Below, one piece after another: positions 12,754 to 20,128 of a DNA stretch of 64,000 nt. This stretch comes from Vibrio navarrensis (GTDB lineage Bacteria > Pseudomonadota > Gammaproteobacteria > Enterobacterales > Vibrionaceae). Where the stretch lies: positions 2,418,001-2,482,000 of the forward strand of contig NZ_CP065217.1 of the NCBI RefSeq assembly GCF_015767675.1, given 5' to 3'. The stretch's first letter is position 1. Each line of letters begins with the position of its first letter. The position numbers and the translations under genes are program-made. The notes under the pieces are model-generated. The model saw nothing but the letters and a program-made list of their open reading frames with translations. It did not search any database and was not told where the DNA came from.

Positions 12754-13131
12754 TTGGCCCACCGCACGCAAATGTCCGTCAAAGAGGTCGTGACCATTAT
12801 CGCCAAGCTCAAAGCCTCAACCGTTAATGCAGTAAATTTGATGACCCAAAGTCAAAGCAACGCCAATCAAGCCTTGGATAAAGCGCAAGAAGGTGGTTCA
12901 GCGCTAGAAGCGATTACTGGGCAAGTTCACGCGATTGCAGCGCAGGCCGATACGATTGCTGCCACCGCTGAAGAGCAGGCGCAAGTATCTTAAGAGATCG
13001 CCGCCAGTGCTCATACGATTAGCGAACTCAACCTCGAGAGCAAAGCGACCAGCGCGCAAACGGCGCAAAGTACCAACGAGTTACAAAAGCAAGCGAACTC
13101 ACTCAAGCAGCAAGTGAGCTTTTTCCACTAA
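12754..13131 (+). pseudogene. Methyl-accepting chemotaxis protein, C-terminal remnant
   Basis: The frame reads LAHRTQMSVKEVVTIIAKL then a helical signalling-domain tail with 'IAAQADTIAATAEEQAQVS', an in-frame TAA at 12991-12993, and continues in the same frame as 'EIAASAHTISELNLES' to 'LKQQVSFFH' and a stop at 13129-13131. This is the distal part of a chemoreceptor cytoplasmic domain: everything before the 'LAxRTQ' position just past the hairpin tip (sensor, membrane, HAMP) is missing, and one stop interrupts the rest. No ribosome site or start is convincing. It is a decayed fragment. Confidence 0.85.
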
Positions 13132-13188
13132 CTCTTTCTCCAACAAGGGCAGTTCTCCTGCCCTTTGCTCATTCTTGGCCTGTAACGC

Positions 13189-14676
13189 TCATGGTTTTAA
13201 CGACGTAAACTGCACTTTAATGCGTTGCAGCCCTGCCGCATTGGGTAGGCTTTCAACCTGTTGGACATCCGCGTTGAAATAATAAGGCGCGAGGTGCTCT
13301 GCTTGCGCCTTGTCCATCGCATAGTAGAGCGTAACCGGCTTTTTGCTCATCTGCTGGCTAAAAAGGTATCCAACCAATGCATGTTCAAATTGATGATAGG
13401 CATTGCCCCAGTGAAAAGCCTTGGTGGATTGCGGGTTGAGGCCCACGCCGCCAAAACGAGGATCAACCCAAATCTGCATAAAACTTGGTAAGGTGTAATA
13501 CAGTACCTCGGGGACGTTGCCATCGAGTAACGCCAGCGTCATCGCCGCTTGGTCCAATTCGGCCCATTCCCAGGAAGAAATCCCATTATTGCCCGGACGG
13601 CTGCGCCAACTCAGGACTTGCTGCCCTTTCCATTGCGCTTGCAACGCTGGTGGGACCCAAGGTTCAATATCCGCCCAATTCGGTGCGTATTGCGCTTGCT
13701 GCAATGTATGCTGCATGCCTTTGTGCGCGAGCGTCTGCCAAGCTGCATTGCCCAGTTTTTGCCCACTCAGATAGGTCATCCAATACGCTTTAATGGTATG
13801 ACCGAAATCGTTGTGCTTCGCGCTTTGCATCATCACCGATGTGTGATGAATTGCTCCATAGAAACGCTGTTCCTCAGCCGAGTAATAGTGGCTTAGCATC
13901 ACTTGTGTCAGCCAATTGAGATCCTCTAGCCAGCGGCTTTTATGCGGTTCTGGGAGTAGCGGAGCAACCAACAGTAGATAGCCATTGATCTGATCAAGCT
14001 GAGCGACCAGCTCACGTTGCTTGGCACTTTGTTCATCGCCATCTTCCAGCACCCAAGCGAGTCCCTTGCCATCGGGTAAACGATACTTATCAAAAATAAA
14101 GCGCTGCTGCTGGATCAACACCGACTCAATTTGCGCGTCGCGAGTAAGATAATAGAGCATCGCCAGCCCGACCAAAGCATACGCTTGATCTTGCGAAGTG
14201 CGCTGTTGCCACTCAAGCCCAGCATTACCCTGCTGAGTGAAGCTGATAAAGCCGCCATGCTCCTTATCTTGCAGCTCTTCGATTAAATACTTCGCCCCCT
14301 GACGCGCGAGCTTGAGCGCCTCAGGATCGCCAGTGAGATGAAAAAGCACCCCGTACGCATAGGTTTGCCGCGATTTCATCCGCGTATATTCGCGGCCAAA
14401 ATGCGGGGTTATCCAACCATAATTGAGCTCCGCGCAAACGCGTTTCACATCCAGCAACTGTCCATCGTCGCAACGAAAGGTGGGGAAATTACCCTCTGGC
14501 TCCCCTCGGGCACTCGGCATCATCCAATAAGGCGCTAACCCCTGCTTGGCATGCGCCAGCCATTGCTCACCATCTGGTAACGAAAGGGACGCGGCACTAG
14601 CATGCACAATGACCGCGCCCATTCCCAGAACGGCACTCAAACACGTTCTTTTTAACCATTTGTTTTTCTTCATCAT
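13189..14676 (-). CDS. Secreted N-acylglucosamine 2-epimerase-like (AGE superfamily) protein
   Basis: A 495-residue exported protein with a signal peptide (MMKKNKWLKRTCLSAV..., cleavage probably after 'VHASA'). The body reads as an alpha/alpha barrel: 'QDQAYALVGLAMLYYLT', 'HNDFGHTIKAYWM' near the middle, 'SWEWAELDQAAMTLALL' and 'FHWGNAYHQFEHAL' towards the end. The His/Trp-rich motifs sit where AGE/cellobiose-2-epimerase family members have catalytic histidines. Most AGE epimerases are cytoplasmic, so the signal peptide suggests a periplasmic sugar epimerase, isomerase or lyase-like enzyme. Substrate unknown. It stands alone; the MCP remnant converges from the left. Confidence 0.6.
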   Translation of the reverse strand: MMKKNKWLKRTCLSAVLGMGAVIVHASAASLSLPDGEQWLAHAKQGLAPYWMMPSARGEPEGNFPTFRCDDGQLLDVKRVCAELNYGWITPHFGREYTRMKSRQTYAYGVLFHLTGDPEALKLARQGAKYLIEELQDKEHGGFISFTQQGNAGLEWQQRTSQDQAYALVGLAMLYYLTRDAQIESVLIQQQRFIFDKYRLPDGKGLAWVLEDGDEQSAKQRELVAQLDQINGYLLLVAPLLPEPHKSRWLEDLNWLTQVMLSHYYSAEEQRFYGAIHHTSVMMQSAKHNDFGHTIKAYWMTYLSGQKLGNAAWQTLAHKGMQHTLQQAQYAPNWADIEPWVPPALQAQWKGQQVLSWRSRPGNNGISSWEWAELDQAAMTLALLDGNVPEVLYYTLPSFMQIWVDPRFGGVGLNPQSTKAFHWGNAYHQFEHALVGYLFSQQMSKKPVTLYYAMDKAQAEHLAPYYFNADVQQVESLPNAAGLQRIKVQFTSLKP

Positions 14677-14869
14677 TACCCCTAGGTGACAAATAAAACC
14701 GACTATACCTAAGTGCGGTTACGCATATCGCTGTTTGAGTCACACAATGCTCGCTCTATAGCCTGCAAGGGCATGAAGTGTTGGTTGGCAGTGGAACAGT
14801 GGACTTTTCTCAACTATTGGTTATTATTCGAGGCACGTTTTTGCACCGCACGCGGGCGAAATGACAATT

Positions 14870-14940
14870 TGCTTCGTATAACCCCACTAATAGGGTGTGG
14901 GGGTCTCTACCAGGATCCGTAAAGTTCTGATTACGAAGAG
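14870..14940 (+). ncRNA. Adenine riboswitch aptamer (purine family)
   Basis: P1 is CTTCGT (14872-14877) with ACGAAG (14933-14938). P2 is the ACCCCAC / GTGTGGGG arm with a loop carrying GG. J2/3 is TCTCTACC (14904-14911), the family hallmark. P3 is CAGGA / TTCTG with a loop carrying CC for the loop-loop contact. The specificity base equivalent to nucleotide 74 is T at 14931, which selects adenine over guanine; the ligand-contacting U22, U47 and U51 equivalents are also present. It lies about 90 nt upstream of the purine deaminase start. The 14677-14869 part of this intergenic region shows nothing else I can name. Confidence 0.93.
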
Positions 14941-14967
14941 TAAAGTGATTATTCGCTTTTCTCTTTG
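14934..14967 (+). promoter_or_regulatory. Candidate switching hairpin of the riboswitch expression platform
   Basis: Bases 14934-14945 can pair with 14956-14967 (eleven pairs including one G-U, one T-T mismatch, ten-base loop). The 5' arm uses the same CGAAG that closes aptamer P1, so the two folds exclude each other. A second hairpin, CTTAATC / GATTAAG, at about 14996-15020, overlaps the AAGAG ribosome site of the downstream gene, pointing to translational control. Read from sequence; not tested. Confidence 0.55.
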
Positions 14968-15027
14968 TAGGATTTTCTGTTCAAGGTGAATGGCGCTTAA
15001 TCGTAACTTTTTGATTAAGAGTGATAT

Positions 15028-16032
15028 ATGAAACAATTTATTGAGCAACTGCCGAAAGTCGAACTGCATCTGCACATTGAAGGTACCCTCGAACCCGAAC
15101 TGATGTTTGAGCTGGCCACGCGTAACCAGATTGCCATTCCTTATGCATCGCCAAATGAAGTGCGCGAGGCGTACCAGTTTTCTAACTTGCAGTCTTTTCT
15201 CGATATCTATTATCAAGGCGCCAATGTTCTGATTCACGAACAAGATTTCTTCGATTTAACTTGGGCTTATCTGCTGCGTTGCCAGCAAAATAATGTCCTG
15301 CATAGCGAAATCTTCTTCGACCCGCAAACCCACACCGCGCGTGGTATTGCCTTTGAAACAGTGGTCAATGGTATTCATCGCGCCCTTACTCAAGCCAAGC
15401 ACGAGTTAGGCATTTCCAGCCAATTGATTATGTGTTTTCTGCGCCATTTGAGCGAAGAGGACGCCCTAGCGACGTTAGAACAGGCTCTGCCCTTCAAGGA
15501 TAAAATCGTCGCGGTCGGTTTAGACTCTTCAGAGCAAGGCAATCCGCCCGAAAAGTTTGCGCGGGTATTTGCCAAAGCCCATGAAGCTGGTTTTTTAGCC
15601 GTTGCTCATGCTGGTGAGGAAGGCCCGGCACTGAATGTAAAAAACGCGATGGAATTGCTCAAAGTACAACGGGTTGACCATGGCGTGCGCTGTGTTGAGG
15701 ATGCTGCGTTAGTGGAAACACTTATCCAAAGTCGAATGCCGTTAACCGTCTGTCCGCTATCGAATCTGAAATTGAAAGTGGTAGAGAGCATGGAACAGCA
15801 CAATGTGGTCGAGTTACTGCGTCAAGGTTTGTGCGTTACCCTCAACTCGGATGATCCTGCCTATTTCGGCGGCTACATGAGCGATAATTTTCTGGCCGTC
15901 GCCAACGCTCATCCCGTGACTAAACAAGAGCTGGCCCAGTTTAGCCTCAATGCGATTGAAGCCAGCTTTATCAGCCTTGAAGAGAAACAGCGACTCACCG
16001 AGAGGGTAACCAATTTTGTCAGTCAGGCGTAA
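15028..16032 (+). CDS. add: Adenine deaminase (adenosine-deaminase superfamily; usually annotated add)
   Basis: Zn-dependent deaminase of 334 residues. Metal ligands and catalytic residues lie in 'VELHLHIEGTLEPEL' (H14, H16), 'AHAGEEG', 'VDHGVR' and 'NSDDPAYFGGY'. True adenosine deaminases carry 'HxHLDG', where the Asp contacts the ribose, and lack 'VGLDSSE'; this protein has HLHIEG and VGLDSSEQGNPP, the pattern of the bacterial/fungal adenine deaminases formerly annotated as adenosine deaminases. So the likely reaction is adenine to hypoxanthine plus ammonia. The adenine riboswitch upstream fits a substrate-controlled gene. AAGAG lies seven bases before ATG 15028. The symbol add follows Vibrio usage rather than the predicted substrate. 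Confidence 0.85.
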   Translation: MKQFIEQLPKVELHLHIEGTLEPELMFELATRNQIAIPYASPNEVREAYQFSNLQSFLDIYYQGANVLIHEQDFFDLTWAYLLRCQQNNVLHSEIFFDPQTHTARGIAFETVVNGIHRALTQAKHELGISSQLIMCFLRHLSEEDALATLEQALPFKDKIVAVGLDSSEQGNPPEKFARVFAKAHEAGFLAVAHAGEEGPALNVKNAMELLKVQRVDHGVRCVEDAALVETLIQSRMPLTVCPLSNLKLKVVESMEQHNVVELLRQGLCVTLNSDDPAYFGGYMSDNFLAVANAHPVTKQELAQFSLNAIEASFISLEEKQRLTERVTNFVSQA

Positions 16033-16068
16033 GTCGCTCCTAAGCACGACGCCATCTCAACCATAACA

Positions 16069-16100
16069 AAAAACCCTAAGCGGTTACGCTTAGGGTTTTA
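16069..16100. terminator. Bidirectional terminator between add and the DUF2846 gene
   Basis: AAACCCTAAGCG / CGCTTAGGGTTT, a perfect 12-bp stem with GTTA loop, flanked by A and T runs. Confidence 0.88.
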
Positions 16101-16118
16101 GCTACGAGAAAAGCAAAC

Positions 16119-16583
16119 TTACTTGCTAGAGCAGTTACCCTTAATCGCCATGTCGGTTTTCAGTACTTCTTTTTTGCCTAATGATTCATCGACCACCACA
16201 ACGTCCGCACCGCCAACAAATGCACCCATCTTGATGTACTGCTGAACAAAGTAAAGACGACCTTGTTCCGTATACAGAGAAAGCTCATTCGGTGAGAACT
16301 CTGACTCCGTGCTCACGATGTGATCTTTATTACCGTCTACTTCATGGTAGAAGAATACGCCCGCAGCAGTTTCACCAATACATTCGCCATCGATGCGCAC
16401 ATCCTTTTTCAGTGCCGCACCAATTGGTGTGTCGATGCGGTAAACATACACGCCCGCTTTACCTTCTGTTGGAGCAGCAAACTGCTTCGCTTGATTAGTT
16501 GCTTCCTTATCGGCAGTTGGAACCGAGGCACAACCAGAGAGTACTGCTAGTACAGCCGAACATAGAATTAGTTTACTTTTCAT
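16119..16583 (-). CDS. DUF2846 family lipoprotein
   Basis: A 154-residue lipoprotein. The signal peptide MKSKLILCSAVLAVLSGC ends in lipobox LSGC. The mature part contains 'AGVYVYRIDTPIGAALKKDV', 'IDGECIGETAAGVFFYHEV' and 'YFVQQYIKMGAFVGGADVV', the usual DUF2846 pattern of a small beta-sandwich. Function unknown. It converges with add across a shared terminator. Upstream (16584-17032, about 450 bp) I see no gene and no clear site. Confidence 0.8.
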   Translation of the reverse strand: MKSKLILCSAVLAVLSGCASVPTADKEATNQAKQFAAPTEGKAGVYVYRIDTPIGAALKKDVRIDGECIGETAAGVFFYHEVDGNKDHIVSTESEFSPNELSLYTEQGRLYFVQQYIKMGAFVGGADVVVVDESLGKKEVLKTDMAIKGNCSSK

Positions 16584-17032
16584 AATGTTAACCTAGCCAA
16601 AGAAAACTGGGATGCTAATCCAAGAAAAGTTATCTATAAAATCATTTACATGGCAAATGTGACGCACTGCAATATATTTAGATTAAATAATCAATGTGAA
16701 TCGCAAAATTTCCCCTCACCATCAATTTTTCTGTATAAATTTCAATCAAATAGAAACCGTCCAAACTCTCTTGTCGCTAGAAAAACTATCAACATAAACT
16801 TGCCCATCGTCCTACGCTGTCATTTTTCTCTCATCCAACTCGATTAGCGTATTTGCTTTCAGCATCTCGCTTATTAACGTGCTCTCTTTCTGTTGGAAGT
16901 GATGCGGTTTTGGCATTAATCACATATTAAATGCCAATCGATGTAACTATGCGGGCATTTGTGTGAGCAATGTCTCTTACTCAAGTTATTGATCAATTTA
17001 GTATTCGCCTCAATTATTACCAACGAGATTCC
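16584..17032. other. AT-rich intergenic region, nothing recognised
   Basis: Separates two divergent lipoprotein genes. It must hold their promoters, but I see no strong consensus element, repeat or RNA. Short open frames here lack ribosome sites. Confidence 0.6.
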
Positions 17033-18403
17033 ATGGTTATGAAAACTCTACTTACCCCCCTTGCCCTACTCATCGGTACCGCGTTACTGACTGGTTGTGA
17101 TGAAGAAACAAAATACGTCGACGTACAACCGACCACGGTCAAAATTGCTACGTACAATCTCTCCTTCGATCGAGCCACCTTTGCCGATCTGGTCAATGAG
17201 ATGCAAATTCCACCAAGCAAACAAACCCAATTGGTCACGGCGTATCTCGACGGCAGTATTGCTGACAACGAGAAAACCACCGCAGAAAAAGTCATCCAGA
17301 TCCGTAATGTGGCGGCAATCATCCAGAAAAATCGCCCCGATGTGCTGATGATGGCAGAGTACAATAACGACGGTACAGGCGAAGATAAATCGGCGCTGAT
17401 TGGATTTCAAAACAACTACTTGTCGGTAGCGCAGAGTTTACAAGGCGCTGGCGGCAGTGCAGAGCTGGAACCCATTGAGTATCCTTTTGCGCACTCTTAC
17501 GCTACGAATACTGGTCTTCTGAGCGAATTTGACTTGGATAACAACGGCAATGCGGGTCAAATGCCGGGCGATGCGTGGGGATTTGGTTTGTATCACGGCC
17601 AATACGCGTTTGCTTTGATGTCTAAATTTGAAATAGATAATGCCAACACACGAACCTTCCAAACCTTTAAATGGAAAGATATGCAAGGCGCGCAAGTTCC
17701 TACCATCACCATTTGCGACGGCTCTCAAACTATCCCTGCGGGTATGAAGTGCGGTGATAATTGGTACAGCGATGATGAGTGGCAACAGGTACGTTTGTCG
17801 TCGAAAAACCACGTCGACGCACCAATCATTATTCCAACTGCCCACGGCAATCAAGTCGTGCACCTGCTGCTCTCTCACCCAACACCTCCGGTGTTTGACC
17901 CGGGCAAGAACAAAGCGCAGAACGCGGCTGAAGTCGCATTTTGGCATGACTATGTGCAAAACAAAGCCTACTTCTACGACGATGCTGGTAAGAATGGCGG
18001 CCTGAAAACTGGCTCACATTTTGTCATCATGGGCGATCTCAACCTCGATCCAGTCTCGGGTGACGGCATCAGTCAGGTGATGAAAGATCTGCACGCTGAT
18101 CCATTGCTGAATCAAAAAGTAATGAATGGTGAGTTGTACCCAACCAGCTTCGGTGCCGCAGAGCATGCGGTCGATAAAGCGGTAAACCACCCATATCCGA
18201 ATCGCATTTCGTCAACCTTTGGCCTTGGCGTCGATTACGCTATGCCGTCGGCAACCTTGAACATTGTTGATTCTGGTATCTACTGGCCTGCTTCCTATGA
18301 AGCGGGTCGCGCCTTATTTAATGACGCTCGTATCGGCAAATACGGTAACGGAAAAGACGTCTCTTCTGACCATCGGATGATCTGGATTCAGGCGCAGTTC
18401 TAA
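17033..18403 (+). CDS. Endonuclease/exonuclease/phosphatase family lipoprotein
   Basis: An exported protein of about 456 residues. From ATG 17033 (GAG five bases upstream) it begins MVMKTLLTPLALLIG and reaches a lipobox LTGC. The domain reads as a DNase I-like EEP fold: 'VKIATYNLSFDRA' at the start, 'VLMMAEYNNDG' (catalytic Glu), 'VIMGDLNLDPVSGDG' (Asp/Asn) and 'SSDHRMIWI' (catalytic Asp-His) at the end. Probably a metal-dependent phosphodiesterase or nuclease on the cell surface or in the periplasm, possibly for nutrient phosphate. The frame is open further upstream but without a signal peptide at its start. Confidence 0.8.
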   Translation: MVMKTLLTPLALLIGTALLTGCDEETKYVDVQPTTVKIATYNLSFDRATFADLVNEMQIPPSKQTQLVTAYLDGSIADNEKTTAEKVIQIRNVAAIIQKNRPDVLMMAEYNNDGTGEDKSALIGFQNNYLSVAQSLQGAGGSAELEPIEYPFAHSYATNTGLLSEFDLDNNGNAGQMPGDAWGFGLYHGQYAFALMSKFEIDNANTRTFQTFKWKDMQGAQVPTITICDGSQTIPAGMKCGDNWYSDDEWQQVRLSSKNHVDAPIIIPTAHGNQVVHLLLSHPTPPVFDPGKNKAQNAAEVAFWHDYVQNKAYFYDDAGKNGGLKTGSHFVIMGDLNLDPVSGDGISQVMKDLHADPLLNQKVMNGELYPTSFGAAEHAVDKAVNHPYPNRISSTFGLGVDYAMPSATLNIVDSGIYWPASYEAGRALFNDARIGKYGNGKDVSSDHRMIWIQAQF

Positions 18404-18494
18404 CCATTTTCTCTCTCGCTACTTTGTGCATCGAGCCTCAAGATGCCTAAAGTGGCGGGAGAGAATTTATTTCGTGTTTTCGTTCATCTCACAA

Positions 18495-18520
18495 AAACAA
18501 AGGCCAGCGAAAGCTGACCT
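18495..18520 (-). terminator. Terminator after metY
   Basis: On the minus strand AGGTCAGC / GCTGGCCT (one G-U pair), TTTC loop, then TTGTTTTT. Confidence 0.75.
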
Positions 18521-18543
18521 CTGTAAGTGCGAAATCCTGAGAT

Positions 18544-19812
18544 TTAAGCGTTTAGCGCTTGTTCTAGATCGGCCAGAATGTCGTCAATATGTTCAATACC
18601 CACCGACAAACGGATCATCTCCGGCGCGACACCCGCTTGTTTTTGCTCAGCTTCACTTAGCTGGCGATGCGTGGTCGAGGCAGGATGGCAAGCCAGTGAT
18701 TTCGCATCACCAATATTTACTAAGCGCTTGAAAATCTTCAGTGCATCATAAAAACGTACCCCTGCCTCGTAACCGTCTTTAAGGCCGAAAGAGAGAATCG
18801 CTGACGGTTTGCCTTTCATGTACTTCTCCGCCAATCGGTAGTGTTTGGAGCTTGGCAGCCCCGCGTAGCTAACCCAACTCACTTTGTCGTGTTCACTTAA
18901 AAACTGTGCGACTTTCATTGCATTCTCGGTATGGCGCTCCATGCGCAGGGAGAGCGTTTCCAGTCCTTGTAGCAACATAAACGCGTTCATTGGCGATAGC
19001 GCCGAGCCCGTATTACGCAGTGGCACAGTGCGAGCGCGGCCAATAAACGCCGCTGGACCAAACGCCTCGGTATAAACCACGCCGTGGTAAGAAGGCTCTG
19101 GTTGATTGAACACTGGAAAACGATCTTTATGCTGTGCCCAAGGGAATTTACCGGAATCAATAATAATGCCGCCAAGCGTCGTACCGTGACCGCCGACGTA
19201 TTTGGTCAGCGAATGCACCACGATGTCAGCACCAAACTCTATCGGTTTGCAGATCGCTGGCGTTGCGACGGTATTGTCGACAATCACAGGTACCCCCTGC
19301 GCGTGAGCCAGTTGCGCCACTTTTTCCAGATCAATAATGTTGCCAGCCGGGTTACCAATACTTTCACAGTAGACGGCTTTGGTTTTGTCATCGATAAGCG
19401 CTGCCAAGCTTTCTGGTTGGTCGTCTTTGGCAAAGCGCACTTCAATGCCCATGTTCGGCAACATGTGCGCGAACAAGGTATAGGTACCACCATAAAGCTG
19501 CGGCGTGGAGACAATATTGTCCCCCGCTTGCGCCAAAGTCAGAATGGCATAGTGAATCGCTGCACTGCCAGCACTGACCACTAAACCAGCGATCCCGCCT
19601 TCCAATGCCGCCATACGTTTTTCCAACACATCATTGGTGGGGTTCATAATACGCGTGTAAATGTTGCCGGGTACGGCAAGGTTAAACAGATCTGCGCCAT
19701 GCTGAGCGTTGTCAAACTCATACGCGACGGTTTGATAGATAGGCGTCGCGACGGATTTGGTGGTTGGATCGGTCTCATAGCCAAAATGAATCGAAAGGGT
19801 TTCGTCTTTCAT
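18544..19812 (-). CDS. metY: O-acetylhomoserine sulfhydrylase (MetY type)
   Basis: PLP enzyme of the Cys/Met metabolism family, 422 residues, forming homocysteine from O-acetylhomoserine and sulfide (or the analogous cysteine-forming reaction from O-acetylserine). The PLP lysine lies in 'VVHSLTKYVGGHGTTLGG'. 'TPIYQTVAYEFDNAQHGADLF' and 'NIYTRIMNPTNDVLEKR' are typical of the MetY branch rather than MetB or MetC, as is the length above 420. It gives a direct-sulfhydrylation route to methionine. No riboswitch or MetJ box is evident upstream. Confidence 0.88.
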   Translation of the reverse strand: MKDETLSIHFGYETDPTTKSVATPIYQTVAYEFDNAQHGADLFNLAVPGNIYTRIMNPTNDVLEKRMAALEGGIAGLVVSAGSAAIHYAILTLAQAGDNIVSTPQLYGGTYTLFAHMLPNMGIEVRFAKDDQPESLAALIDDKTKAVYCESIGNPAGNIIDLEKVAQLAHAQGVPVIVDNTVATPAICKPIEFGADIVVHSLTKYVGGHGTTLGGIIIDSGKFPWAQHKDRFPVFNQPEPSYHGVVYTEAFGPAAFIGRARTVPLRNTGSALSPMNAFMLLQGLETLSLRMERHTENAMKVAQFLSEHDKVSWVSYAGLPSSKHYRLAEKYMKGKPSAILSFGLKDGYEAGVRFYDALKIFKRLVNIGDAKSLACHPASTTHRQLSEAEQKQAGVAPEMIRLSVGIEHIDDILADLEQALNA

Positions 19813-19907
19813 GTCTCTTCCCTGAACAGTTGAGGTGAATGGTTATTCCGATATCATGCCGATCTTTTCAGCAAACTGCACGGTTATCAGTCACAGTGCG
19901 AGAAACA

Positions 19908-19929
19908 TCACGCCAGCTTAGTGGCGTGA
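19908..19929 (-). terminator. Candidate terminator of the mgtE operon
   Basis: Perfect stem TCACGCCA / TGGCGTGA with a six-base loop, 17 bp past the 52-aa gene. The following T-run is weak (TGTTTCT), so it may be a 3'-end stabiliser rather than a strong terminator. Confidence 0.5.
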
Positions 19930-19945
19930 GTCTCCGGTAAAATGG

Positions 19946-20104
19946 TTAAACCTCGGCAACCTGCCAGCTCGCCAGAGAGACGGAAGGTTCAAGGCTGAGC
20001 CGACCAATCACCCGTACTTCAGAGCGCAGCGCCATGTTGGAGAGCAAAATCATCAGCGCCACCGCGAGCAGCAAGGGCAGAATAAAGACTTGGATATTCC
20101 ACAT
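19946..20104 (-). CDS. Small membrane protein (52 aa) downstream of mgtE
   Basis: A short frame from ATG 20104 to TAA 19946. It begins MWNIQVFILPLLLAVALMI: an N-terminal transmembrane helix (residues about 5-23), then a short polar tail of about 28 residues ending ASWQVAEV. A strong ribosome site, GAGGAGAG, lies seven bases upstream. It starts 25 bp after the mgtE stop on the same strand and before the candidate terminator, so it is very likely the third gene of the mgtE operon. No family recognised. Possible role as a small subunit or modulator of MgtE, by analogy with other small membrane proteins attached to transporters. Confidence 0.75.
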   Translation of the reverse strand: MWNIQVFILPLLLAVALMILLSNMALRSEVRVIGRLSLEPSVSLASWQVAEV

Positions 20105-20128
20105 GCTGTCTCTCCTCTATTTAGGCTG

